Shown here: piece after piece, positions 21,286 through 35,649 of the stretch
Layout: each line of letters starts with the position of its first letter
Position numbering within the stretch: the stretch's first letter is position 1
Source of the DNA: Mytilus trossulus
Lineage: Eukaryota; Mollusca; Bivalvia; Mytilida; Mytilidae
NCBI RefSeq assembly: GCF_036588685.1
Contig: NC_086373.1
Coordinates: 1,054,001-1,118,000, forward strand
DNA: 64,000 nt
Reading direction: 5' to 3'
Made by a program: the position numbers and the translations under genes
The notes under the pieces: generated by a model
Told to the model about the DNA's origin: nothing
Databases searched by the model: none
What the model saw: only the letters and a program-made list of their open reading frames with translations

Positions 21286-24200
21286 GTTTGATTGAATGCT
21301 ACTAATGAATCTATAGGTTAGAACCAACGGCAGCCTCATGTATGATATCATGTGCCTTATGTTTGATTGAATGCTACTAATGAATCTATAGGTTAGAACC
21401 AACGACAGCCTCATGTATGATATCATGTGCCTTATGTTTGATTGAATGCTACTAATGAATCTATAGGTTAGAACCAACGGCAGCCTCATGTATGATATCA
21501 TGTGACTTATGTTTGATTGAATGCTACTAATGAATCTATAGGTTAGAACCAACGACAGCCTCATGTATGATATCATGTGCCTTATGTTTGATTGAATGCT
21601 ACTAATGAATCTATAGGTTAGAACCAACGGCAGCCTCATGTATGATATCATGTGACTTATGTTTGATTGAATGCTACTAATGAATCTATAGGTTAGAACC
21701 AACGCCAGCCTCATGTATGATATCATGTGCCTTATGTTTGATTGAATGCTACTAATGAATCTATAGGTTAGAACCAACGACAGCCTCATGCATGATATCA
21801 TGTGCCTTATGTTTGATTGAATGCTACTAATGAATCTATAGGTTAGAACCAACGGCGGCCTCATGTATGATATCATGTGCCTTATGTTTGATTCAATGCT
21901 ACTAATGAATCTATAGGTTAGAACCAGCGGCAGCCTCATGTATGATATCATGTGACTTATGTTTGATTCAATGCTACTAATGAATCTATAGGTTAGAACC
22001 AACGACAGCCTCATGTATGATATCATGTGACTTATGTTTGATTCAATGCTACTAATGAATCTATAGGTTAGAACTAACGGCAGCCTCATGTATGATATCA
22101 TGTGCCTTATGTTTGATTCAATGCTACTAATGAATCTATAGGTTAGAACTAACGGCAGCCTCATGTATGATATCATGTGCCTTATGTTTGATTCAATGCT
22201 ACTAATGAATCTATAGGTTAGAACTAACGGCAGCCTCATGTATGATATCATGTGCCTTATGTTTGATTCAATGCTACTAATGAATCTATAGGTTAGAACT
22301 AACGGCAGCCTCATGTATGATATCATGTGCCTTATGTTTGATTGAATGCTACTAATGAATCTATAGGTTAGAACCAACGGCAGCCTCATGTATGATATCA
22401 TGTGCCTTATGTTTGATTCAATGCTACTAATGAATCTATAGGTTAGAACTAACGGCAGCCTCATGTATGATATCATGTGCCTTATGTTTGATTCAATGCT
22501 ACTAATGAATCTATAAATTAGAACCAACGGCAGCCTCATGTATGATATCATGTGACTTATGTTTGATTCAATAGTACTAATGAATCTATAGGTTAGAACC
22601 AACGGCAGCCTCATGTATGATATCATGTGCCTTATGTTTGATTCAATGCTACTAATGAATCTATAGGTTAGAACTAACGGCAGCCTCATGTATGATTTCA
22701 TGTGCCTTATATTTGATTCAATGCTACTAATGAATCTATAGGTTAGAACCAACGGCAGCCTCATGTATGATATCATGTGCCTTATGTTTGATTGAATGCT
22801 ACTAATGAATCTATAGGTTAGAACCAACGGCAGCCTCATGTATGATATCATGTGACTTATGTTTGATTCAATGCTACTAATGAATCTATAGGTTAGAACC
22901 AACGGCAGCCTCATGTATGATATCATGTGCCTTATGTTTGATTGAATGCTACTAATGAATCTATAGGTTAGAACCAACGCCAGCCTCATGTATGATATCA
23001 TGTGCCTTATGTTTGATTGAATGCTACTAATGAATCTATAGGTTAGAACTAACGGCAGCCTCATGTATGATATCATGTGCCTTATGTTTGATTGAATGCT
23101 ACTAATGAATCTATAGGTTAGAACCAACGCCAGCCTCATGTATGATATCATGTGCCTTATGTTTGATTGAATGCTACTAATGAATCTATAGGTTAGAACC
23201 AACGGCAGCCTCATGTATGATATCATGTGCCTTATGTTTGATTCAATGCTACTAATGAATCTATAGGTTAGAACCAACGCCAGCCTCATGTATGATATCA
23301 TGTGCCTTATGTTTGATTGAATGCTACTAATGAATCTATAGGTTAGAACTAACGGCAGCCTCATGTATGATATCATGTGACTTATGTTTGATTCAATAGT
23401 ACTAATGAATCTATAGGTTAGAACCAACGGCAGCCTCATGTATGATTTCATGTGCCTTATATTTGATTCAATGCTACTAATGAATCTATAGGTTAGAACC
23501 AACGGCAGCCTCATGTATGATATCATGTGCCTTATGTTTGATTGAATGCTACTAATGAATCTATAGGTTAGAACCAACGGCAGCCTCATGTATGATATCA
23601 TGTGACTTATGTTTGATTCAATGCTACTAATGAATCTATAGGTTAGAACCAACGGCAGCCTCATGTATGATATCATGTGACTTATGTTTGATTGAATGCT
23701 ACTAATGAATCTATAGGTTAGAACCAACGACAGCCTCATGTATGATATCATGTGCCTTATGTTTGATTCAATGCTACTAATGAATCTATAGGTTAGAACC
23801 AACGGCAGCCTCATGTATGATATCATGTGCCTTATGTTTGATTCAATGCTACTTATGAATCTATAGGTTAGAACCAACGGCAGCCTCATGTATGATATCA
23901 TGTGACTTATGTTTGATTGAATGCTACTAATGAATCTATAGGTTAGAACCAACGACAGCCTCATGTATGATATCATGTGCCTTATGTTTGATTGAATGCT
24001 ACTAATGAATCTATAGGTTAGAACCAACGGCAGCCTCATGTATGATATCATGTGCCTTATGTTTGATTGAATGCTACTAATGAATCTATAGGTTAGAACC
24101 AACGGCAGCCTCATGTATGATATCATGTGCCTTATGTTTGATTGAATGCTACTAATGAATCTATAGGTTAGAACCAACGGCAGCCTCATGTATGATATCA

Positions 24201-27200
24201 TGTGACTTATGTTTGATTGAATGCTACTAATGAATCTATAGGTTAGAACCAACGACAGCCTCATGTATGATATCATGTGCCTTATGTTTGATTGAATGCT
24301 ACTAATGAATATATAGGTTAGAACCAACGGCAGCCTCATGTATGATATCATGTGACTTATGTTTGATTGAATGCTACTAATGAATCTATAGGTTAGAACC
24401 AACGCCAGCCTCATGTATGATATCATGTGCCTTATGTTTGATTGAATGCTACTAATGAATCTATAGGTTAGAACCAACGACAGCCTCATGCATGATATCA
24501 TGTGCCTTATGTTTGATTGAATGCTACTAATGAATCTATAGGTTAGAACCAACGGCGGCCTCATGTATGATATCATGTGCCTTATGTTTGATTCAATGCT
24601 ACTAATGAATCTATAGGTTAGAACCAGCGGCAGCCTCATGTATGATATCATGTGACTTATGTTTGATTCAATGCTACTAATGAATCTATAGGTTAGAACC
24701 AACGACAGCCTCATGTATGATATCATGTGACTTATGTTTGATTCAATGCTACTAATGAATCTATAGGTTAGAACTAACGGCAGCCTCATGTATGATATCA
24801 TGTGCCTTATGTTTGATTGAATGCTACTAATGAATCTATAGGTTAGAACTAACGGCAGCCTCATGTATGATATCATGTGCCTTATGTTTGATTGAATGCT
24901 ACTAATGAATCTATAGGTTAGAACTAACGGCAGCCTCATGTATGATATCATGTGCCTTATGTTTGATTCAATGCTACTAATGAATCTATAGGTTAGAACT
25001 AACGGCAGCCTCATGTATGATATCATGTGCCTTATGTTTGATTCAATGCTACTAATGAATCTATAGGTTAGAACTAACGGCAGCCTCATGTATGATATCA
25101 TGTGCCTTATGTTTGATTCAATGCTACTAATGAATCTATAGGTTAGAACTAACGGCAGCCTCATGTATGATATCATGTGCCTTATGTTTGATTGAATGCT
25201 ACTAATGAATCTATAGGTTAGAACCAACGGCAGCCTCATGTATGATATCATGTGCCTTATGTTTGATTCAATGCTACTAATGAATCTATAGGTTAGAACT
25301 AACGGCAGCCTCATGTATGATATCATGTGCCTTATGTTTGATTCAATGCTACTAATGAATCTATAAATTAGAACCAACGGCAGCCTCATGTATGATATCA
25401 TGTGACTTATGTTTGATTCAATAGTACTAATGAATCTATAGGTTAGAACCAACGGCAGCCTCATGTATGATATCATGTGCCTTATGTTTGATTCAATGCT
25501 ACTAATGAATCTATAGGTTAGAACTAACGGCAGCCTCATGTATGATTTCATGTGCCTTATATTTGATTCAATGCTACTAATGAATCTATAGGTTAGAACC
25601 AACGGCAGCCTCATGTATGATATCATGTGCCTTATGTTTGATTGAATGCTACTAATGAATCTATAGGTTAGAACCAACGGCAGCCTCATGTATGATATCA
25701 TGTGACTTATGTTTGATTCAATGCTACTAATGAATCTATAGGTTAGAACCAACGGCAGCCTCATGTATGATATCATGTGCCTTATGTTTGATTGAATGCT
25801 ACTAATGAATCTATAGGTTAGAACCAACGCCAGCCTCATGTATGATATCATGTGCCTTATGTTTGATTGAATGCTACTAATGAATCTATAGGTTAGAACT
25901 AACGGCAGCCTCATGTATGATATCATGTGCCTTATGTTTGATTGAATGCTACTAATGAATCTATAGGTTAGAACCAACGCCAGCCTCATGTATGATATCA
26001 TGTGCCTTATGTTTGATTGAATGCTACTAATGAATCTATAGGTTAGAACCAACGGCAGCCTCATGTATGATATCATGTGCCTTATGTTTGATTCAATGCT
26101 ACTAATGAATCTATAGGTTAGAACCAACGCCAGCCTCATGTATGATATCATGTGCCTTATGTTTGATTGAATGCTACTAATGAATCTATAGGTTAGAACT
26201 AACGGCAGCCTCATGTATGATATCATGTGACTTATGTTTGATTCAATAGTACTAATGAATCTATAGGTTAGAACCAACGGCAGCCTCATGTATGATTTCA
26301 TGTGCCTTATATTTGATTCAATGCTACTAATGAATCTATAGGTTAGAACCAACGGCAGCCTCATGTATGATATCATGTGCCTTATGTTTGATTGAATGCT
26401 ACTAATGAATCTATAGGTTAGAACCAACGGCAGCCTCATGTATGATATCATGTGACTTATGTTTGATTCAATGCTACTAATGAATCTATAGGTTAGAACC
26501 AACGACAGCCTCATGTATGATATCATGTGACTTATGTTTGATTGAATGCTACTAATGAATCTATAGGTTAGAACCAACGACAGCCTCATGTATGATATCA
26601 TGTGCCTTATGTTTGATTGAATGCTACTAATGAATCTATAGGTTAGAACCAACGGCAGCCTCATGTATGATATCATGTGCCTTATGTTTGATTGAATGCT
26701 ACTAATGAATCTATAGGTTAGAACCAACGGCAGCCTCATGTATGATATCATGTGCCTTATGTTTGATTGAATGCTACTAAGGAATCTATAGGTTAGAACC
26801 AACGGCAGCCTCATGTATGATATCATGTGACTTATGTTTGATTGAATGCTACTAATGAATCTATAGGTTAGAACCAACGACAGCCTCATGTATGATATCA
26901 TGTGCCTTATGTTTGATTGAATGCTACTAATGAATCTATAGGTTAGAACCAACGGCAGCCTCATGTATGATATCATGTGCCTTATGTTTGATTGAATGCT
27001 ACTAAGGAATCTATAGGTTAGAACCAACGGCAGCCTCATGTATGATATCATGTGACTTATGTTTGATTGAATGCTACTAATGAATCTATAGGTTAGAACC
27101 AACGACAGCCTCATGTATGATATCATGTGCCTTATGTTTGATTGAATGCTACTAATGAATATATAGGTTAGAACCAACGGCAGCCTCATGTATGATATCA

Positions 27201-30200
27201 TGTGACTTATGTTTGATTGAATGCTACTAATGAATCTATAGGTTAGAACCAACGACAGCCTCATGTATGATATCATGTGACTTATGTTTGATTGAATGCT
27301 ACTAATGAATCTATAGGTTAGAACCAACGACAGCCTCATGTATGATATCATGTGCCTTATGTTTGATTCAATGCTACTAATGAGTCTATAGGTTAGAACC
27401 AACGCCAGCCTCATGTATGATATCATGTGCCTTATGTTTGATTGAATGCTACTAATGAATCTATAGGTTAGAACCAACGACAGCCTCATGCATGATATCA
27501 TGTGCCTTATGTTTGATTGAATGCTACTAATGAATCTATAGGTTAGAACCAACGGCGGCCTCATGTATGATATCATGTGCCTTATGTTTGATTCAATGCT
27601 ACTAATGAATCTATAGGTTAGAACCAGCGGCAGCCTCATGTATGATATCATGTGACTTATGTTTGATTCAATGCTACTAATGAATCTATAGGTTAGAACC
27701 AACGACAGCCTCATGTATGATATCATGTGACTTATGTTTGATTCAATGCTACTAATGAATCTATAGGTTAGAACTAACGGCAGCCTCATGTATGATATCA
27801 TGTGCCTTATGTTTGATTCAATGCTACTAATGAATCTATTGGTTAGAACTAACGGCAGCCTCATGTATGATATCATGTGCCTTATGTTTGATTCAATGCT
27901 ACTAATGAATCTATAGGTTAGAACTAACGGCAGCCTCATGTATGATATCATGTGCCTTATGTTTGATTCAATGCTACTAATGAATCTATAAATTAGAACC
28001 AACGGCAGCCTCATGTATGATATCATGTGACTTATGTTTGATTCAATAGTACTAATGAATCTATAGGTTAGAACCAACGGCAGCCTCATGTATGATATCA
28101 TGTGCCTTATGTTTGATTCAATGCTACTAATGAATCTATAGGTTAGAACTAACGGCAGCCTCATGTATGATATCATGTGCCTTATGTTTGATTGAATGCT
28201 ACTAATGAATCTATAGGTTAGAACCAACGGCAGCCTCATGTATGATATCATGTGCCTTATGTTTGATTCAATGCTACTAATGAATCTATAGGTTAGAACT
28301 AACGGCAGCCTCATGTATGATATCATGTGCCTTATGTTTGATTCAATGCTACTAATGAATCTATAAATTAGAACCAACGGCAGCCTCATGTATGATATCA
28401 TGTGACTTATGTTTGATTCAATAGTACTAATGAATCTATAGGTTAGAACCAACGGCAGCCTCATGTATGATATCATGTGCCTTATGTTTGATTCAATGCT
28501 ACTAATGAATCTATAGGTTAGAACTAACGGCAGCCTCATGTATGATTTCATGTGCCTTATATTTGATTCAATGCTACTAATGAATCTATAGGTTAGAACC
28601 AACGGCAGCCTCATGTATGATATCATGTGCCTTATGTTTGATTGAATGCTACTAATGAATCTATAGGTTAGAACCAACGGCAGCCTCATGTATGATATCA
28701 TGTGACTTATGTTTGATTCAATGCTACTAATGAATCTATAGGTTAGAACCAACGGCAGCCTCATGTATGATATCATGTGCCTTATGTTTGATTGAATGCT
28801 ACTAATGAATCTATAGGTTAGAACCAACGCCAGCCTCATGTATGATATCATGTGCCTTATGTTTGATTGAATGCTACTAATGAATCTATAGGTTAGAACT
28901 AACGGCAGCCTCATGTATGATATCATGTGCCTTATATTTGATTCAATGCTACTAATGAATCTATAGGTTAGAACTAACGGCAGCCTCATGTATGATATCA
29001 TGTGCCTTATGTTTGATTCAATGCTACTAATGAATCTATAGGTTAGAACCAACGCCAGCCTCATGTATGATATCATGTGCCTTATGTTTGATTCAATGCT
29101 ACTAATGAATCTATAGGTTAGAACTAACGGCAGCCTCATGTATGATATCATGTGCCTTATGTTTGATTCAATGCTACTAATGAATCTATTGGTTAGAACT
29201 AACGGCAGCCTCATGTATGATATCATGTGCCTTATGTTTGATTCAATGCTACTAATGAATCTATAGGTTAGAACCAACGCCAGCCTCATGTATGATATCA
29301 TGTGCCTTATGTTTGATTCAATGCTACTAATGAATCTATAAATTAGAACCAACGGCAGCCTCATGTATGATATCATGTGACTTATGTTTGATTCAATAGT
29401 ACTAATGAATCTATAGGTTAGAACCAACGGCAGCCTCATGTATGATATCATGTGCCTTATGTTTGATTCAATGCTACTAATGAATCTATAGGTTAGAACT
29501 AACGGCAGCCTCATGTATGATTTCATGTGCCTTATGTTTGATTGAATGCTACTAATGAATCTATAGGTTAGAACCAACGCCAGCCTCATGTATGATATCA
29601 TGTGCCTTATGTTTGATTGAATGCTACTAATGAATCTATAGGTTAGAACCAACGCCAGCCTCATGTATGATATCATGTGCCTTATGTTTGATTGAATGCT
29701 ACTAATGAATCTATAGGTTAGAACTAACGGCAGCCTCATGTATGATATCATGTGACTTATGTTTGATTCAATAGTACTAATGAATCTATAGGTTAGAACT
29801 AACGGCAGCCTCATGTATGATTTCATGTGCCTTATATTTGATTCAATGCTACTAATGAATCTATAGGTTAGAACCAACGGCAGCCTCATGTATGATATCA
29901 TGTGCCTTATGTTTGATTGAATGCTACTAATGAATCTATAGGTTAGAACCAACGGCAGCCTCATGTATGATATCATGTGACTTATGTTTGATTAAATGCT
30001 ACTAATGAATCTATAGGTTAGAACCAACGGCAGCCTCATGTATGATATCATGTGACTTATGTTTGATTCAATGCTACTAATGAATCTATAGGTTAGAACC
30101 AACGGCAGCCTCATGTATGATATCCTGTGACTTATGTTTGATTCAATGCTACTAATGAATCTATAGGTTAGAACCAACGACAGCCTCATGTATGATATCA

Positions 30201-33200
30201 TGTGCCTTATGTTTGATTCAATGCTACTAATGAATCTATAGGTTAGAACCAACGGCAGCCTCATGTATGATATCATGTGACTTATGTTTGATTGAATGCT
30301 ACTAATGAGTCTATAGGTTAGAACCAACGACAGCCTCATGTATGATATCATGTGCCTTATGTTTGATTGAATGCTACTAATGAATCTATAGGTTAGAACC
30401 AACGACAGCCTCATGTATGATATCATGTGACTTATGTTTGATTGAATGCTACTAATGAGTCTATAGGTTAGAACCAACGACAGCCTCATGTATGATATCA
30501 TGTGCCTTATGTTTGATTCAATGCTACTAATGAATCTATAGGTTAGAACCAACGGCAGCCTCATGTATGATATCCTGTGCCTTATGTTTGATTGAATGCT
30601 ACTAATGAATCTATAGGTTAGAACTAACGGCAGCCTCATGTATGATATCATGTGCCTTATGTTTGATTGAATGCTACTAATGAATCTATAGGTTAGAACC
30701 AACGACAGCCTCATGTATGATATCATGTGCCTTATGTTTGATTGAATGCTACTAAGGAATCTATAGGTTAGAACCAACGGCAGCCTCATGTATGATATCA
30801 TGTGCCTTATGTTTGATTGAATGCTACTAATGAATCTATAGGTTAGAACCAACGGCGGCCTCATGTATGATATCATGTGACTTATGTTTGATTCAATGCT
30901 ACTAATGAATCTATAGGTTAGAACCAACGGCAGCCTCATGTATGATATCATGTGCCTTATGTTTGATTGAATGCTACTAATGAATCTATAGGTTAGAACC
31001 AACGACAGCCTCATGTATGATATCATGTGCCTTATGTTTGATTCAATGCTACTAATGAATCTATAGATTAGAACCAACGACAGCCTCATGTATGATATCA
31101 TGTGACTTATGTTTGATTGAATGCTACTAAGGAATCTATAGGTTAGAACCAACGGCAGCCTCATGTATGATATCATGTGCCTTATGTTTGATTGAATGCT
31201 ACTAATGAATCTATAGGTTAGAACTAACGGCAGCCTCATGTATGATATCATGTGACTTATGTTTGATTCAATGCTACTAATGAATCTATAGGTTAGAACC
31301 AACGGCAGCCTCATGTATGATATCATGTGACTTATGTTTGATTGAATGCTACTAATGAATCTATAGGTTAGAACCAACGGCAGCCTCATGTATGATATCA
31401 TGTGCCTTATGTTTGATTCAATGCTACTAATGAATCTATAGGTTAGAACCAACGCCAGCCTCATGTATGATATCATGTGACTTATGTTTGATTGAATGCT
31501 ACTAATGAATCTATAGGTTAGAACCAACGGCAGCCTCATGTATGATATCATGTGCCTTATGTTTGATTCAATGCTACTAATGAATCTATAGATTAGAACC
31601 AACGACAGCCTCATGTATGATATCATGTGCCTTATGTTTGATTGAATGCTACTAATGAATCTATAGGTTAGAACTAACGACAGCCTCATGTATGATATCA
31701 TGTGCCTTATGTTTGATTGAATGCTACTAATGAATCTATAGGTTAGAACCAACGCCAGCCTCATGTATGATTTCATGTGACTTATGTTTGATTGAATGCT
31801 ACTAATGAGTCTATAGGTTAGAACCAACGACAGCCTCATGTATGATATCATGTGCCTTATGTTTGATTGAATGCTACTAATGAGTCTATAGGTTAGAACC
31901 AACGACAGCCTCATGTATGATATCATGTGCCTTATGTTTGATTGAATGCTACTAATGAATCTATAGGTTAGAACCAACGACAGCCTCGTGTATGATATCA
32001 TGTGCCTTATGTTTGATTCAATGCTACTAATGAATCTATAGGTTAGAACCAACGACAGCCTCATGTATGATATCATGTGCCTTATGTTTGATTGAATGCT
32101 ACTAATGAATCTATAGGTTAGAACCAACGGCAGCCTCATGTATGATATCATGTGACTTATGTTTGATTCAATGCTACTAATGAATCTATAGGTTAGAACC
32201 AACGCCAGCCTCATGTATGATATCATGTGCCTTATGTTTGATTGAATGCTACTAATGAATCTATAGATTAGAACCAACGACAGCCTCATGTATGATATCA
32301 TGTGCCTTATGTTTGATTGAATGCTACTAATGAATCTATAGGTTAGAACCAACGGCAGCCTCATGTATGATATCATGTGCCTTATGTTTGATTCAATGCT
32401 ACTAATGAATCTATAGGTTAGAACCAACGACAGCCTCATGTATGATATCATGTGCCTTATGTTTGATTGAATGCTACTAATGAATCTATAGGTTAGAACT
32501 AACGGCAGCCTCATGTATGATATCATGTGCCTTATGTTTGATTGAATGCTACTAATGAATCTATAGGTTAGAACCAACGGCAGCCTCATGTATGATATCA
32601 TGTGCCTTATGTTTGATTCAATGCTACTAATGAATCTATAGGTTAGAACCAACGACAGCCTCATGTATGATATCATGTGACTTATGTTTGATTGAATGCT
32701 ACTAATGAATCTATAGGTTAGAACCAACGGCAGCCTCATGTATGATATCATGTGACTTATGTTTGATTCAATGCTACTAATGAGTCTATAGGTTAGAACC
32801 AACGACAGCCTCATGTATGATATCATGTGCCTTATGTTTGATTGAATGCTACTAATGAGTCTATAGGTTAGAACCAACGACAGCCTCATGTATGATATCA
32901 TGTGCCTTATGTTTGATTGAATGCTACTAATGAGTCTATAGGTTAGAACCAACGACAGCCTCATGTATGATATCATGTGCCTTATGTTTGATTGAATGCT
33001 ACTAATGAGTCTATAGGTTAGAACCAACGACAGCCTCATGTATGATATCATGTGACTTATGTTTGATTCAATGCTACTAATGAGTCTATAGGTTAGAACT
33101 AACGGCAGCCTCATGTATGATATCATGTGCCTTATGTTTGATTGAATGCTACTAATGAATCTATAGGTTAGAACCAACGACAGCCTCATGTATGATATCA

Positions 33201-35612
33201 TGTGCCTTATGTTTGATTCAATGCTACTAATGAATCTATAGGTTAGAACCAACGACAGCCTCATGTATGATATCATGTGACTTATGTTTGATTCAATGCT
33301 ACTAATGAATCTATAGGTTAGAACCAACGGCAGCCTCATGTATGATATCATGTGACTTATGTTTGATTCAATGCTACTAATGAATCTATAGGTTAGAACC
33401 AACGCCAGCCTCATGTATGATATCATGTGACTTATGTTTGATTGAATGCTACTAATGAATCTATAGGTTAGAACCAACGACAGCCTCATGTATGATATCA
33501 TGTGCCTTATGTTTGATTCAATGCTACTAATGAATCTATAGGTTAGAACTAACGGCAGCCTCATGTATGATATCATGTGACTTATGTTTGATTCAATGCT
33601 ACTAATGAATCTATAGGTTAGAACTAACGGCAGCCTCATGTATGATATCATGTGCCTTATGTTTGATTGAATGCTACTAATGAATCTATAGGTTAGAACC
33701 AACGGCAGCCTCATGTATGATATCATGTGCCTTATGTTTGATTCAATGCTACTAATGAATCTATAGGTTAGAACCAACGGCAGCCTCATGTATGATATCA
33801 TGTGACTTATGTTTGATTCAATGCTACTAATGAATCTATAGGTTAGAACCAACGGCAGCCTCATGTATGATATCATGTGCCTTATGTTTGATTCAATGCT
33901 ACTAATGAATCTATAGATTAGAACCAACGGCAGCCTCATGTATGATATCATGTGCCTTTTGTTTGATTCAATGCTACCAATGAATCTATAGGTTAGAACC
34001 AACGGCAGCCTCATGTATGATATCATGTACCTTATGTTTGATTCAATGCTACTAATGAATCTATAGATTAGAACCAACGGCAGCCTCATGTATGATATCA
34101 TGTGCCTTTTGTTTGATTCAATGCTACTAATGAATCTATAGATTAGAACCAACGCCAGCCTCATGTATGATATCATGTGACTTATGTTTGATTCAATGCT
34201 ACTAATGAATCTATAGGTTAGAACCAACGGCGGCCTCATGTATGATGTCATGTGCCTTATGTTTGATTCAATGATACTAATGAATCTATAGGTTAGAACC
34301 AACGGCGGCCTCATGTATGATATCATGTGCCTTATGTTTGATTCAATGCTACTAATGAATCTATAGGTTAGAACCAACGGCGGCCTCATGTATGATGTTA
34401 TGTGCCTTATGTTTGATTCAATGATACTAATGAATCTATAGGTTAGAACCAACGGCGGCCTCATGTATGATATCATGTGCCTTATGTTTGATTCAATGCT
34501 ACTAATGAATCTATAGGTTAGAACCAACGGCAGCCTCATGTATGATAGCATGTGCCTTATGTTTGATTCAATGCTACTAATGAATCTATAGGTTAGAACC
34601 AACGGCAGCCTCATGTATGATATCATGTGCCTTATGTTTGATTCAATGCTACTAATGAATCTATAGGTTAGAACCAACGGCAGCCTCATGTATGATATCA
34701 TGTGCCTTATGTTTGATTCAATGCTACTAATGAATCTATAGATAAGAACCAACGGCGGCCTCATGTATGATATCATGTGCCTTATGTTTGATTCAATGCT
34801 ACTAATGAATCTATAGATTAGAACCAACGGCGGCCTCATGTATGATATCATGTGCCTTATGTTTGATTCAATGCTACTAATGAATCTATAGGTTAGAACC
34901 AACGGCAGCCTCATGTATGATATCATGTGCCTTATGTTTGATTCAATGCTACTAATGAATCTATAGGTTAGAACCAACGGCAGCCTCATGTATGATATCA
35001 TGTGCCTTATGTTTGATTCAATGCTACTAATGAATCTATAGATAAGAACCAACGGCGGCCTCATGTATGATATCATGTGCCTTATGTTTGATTCAATGCT
35101 ACTAATGAATCTATAGGTTAGAACCAACGGCAGCCTCATGTATGATATCATGTGCCTTATGTTTGATTCAATGCTACTAATGAATCTATAGGTTAGAACC
35201 AACGGCAGCCTCATGTATGATATCATGTGACTTATGTTTGATTCAATGCTACTAATGAATCTATAGGTTAGAACCAACGGCAGCCTCATGTATGATATCA
35301 TGTGCCTTATGTTTGATTCAATGCTACTAATGAATCTTTAGGTTAGAACCAACGGCAGCCTCATGTATGATATCATGTGACTTATGTTTGATTCAATGCT
35401 ACTAATGAATCTATAGGTTAGAACTAACGGCAGCCTTATATATGATATCATGTGCCTTTTGTTTGATTCAATGCTACTAATGAATCTATAGATTAGAACC
35501 AACGGGAGCCTCATGTATGATATCATGTGCCTTATGTTTGAATCAATTCTACTAATGAATCTATAGGTTAGAACCAACGGCAGCCTCATGTATGATATCA
35601 TGTGCCTTTTAT
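21286..35612. repeat. 75-bp satellite array, about 191 monomers
   Basis: The unit starting GTTTGATTGAATGCTACTAA is exactly 75 bp. Phase is kept without net gain or loss: the same unit start recurs at every multiple of 75 from 21361 to 35461 (188 periods). Monomers differ by substitutions at a few favoured sites: G/C in GATTGAA, C/A in TGTGCC/TGTGAC, G/A/C in ACGGCAG and C/T in GAACCAAC. Each unit contains the palindrome ATGATATCAT. The left 8.3 kb is a higher-order array and the right end is the most diverged. One minus-strand frame lacks stops in the consensus, which gives long open frames (21205-29976, 29992-35301, 35338-35649). The variants change amino acids at nearly every site, so a protein is unlikely. 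Confidence 0.97.
21661..29990. repeat. Higher-order repeat: three copies of a 36-40-monomer block
   Basis: A rare monomer series (CATGCATGATATCATG variant, then a CGGCGGCC variant, then a CCAGCGGC variant) occurs at 21781, 24481 and 27481, in the same order each time. The spacing is 2700 and 3000 bp, that is 36 and 40 monomers. Blocks differ by gain or loss of whole monomers. The third copy ends near 29990, where a monomer with an in-frame TAA marks the border to the non-higher-order half. Confidence 0.85.
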
Positions 35613-35649
35613 TTGTATGGATTTTTAATCTCATTCTTTCGAGGTTCAT

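Noticed and set aside
21205-29976. 2923-codon frame on the minus strand as a giant repeat protein gene
   Set aside because: It is the satellite read in a stop-free frame. The variants are mostly amino-acid changing, there is no promoter or splice context, and both ends run into unrelated sequence. It is kept as a finding, not as a gene.
29992-35301. 1769-codon frame on the minus strand
   Set aside because: Same satellite, second open segment, separated from the first by a single point-created TAA. No independent support.
21286-35612. CRISPR-like array
   Set aside because: The units are contiguous 75-mers with no unique spacers, and the context is eukaryotic.
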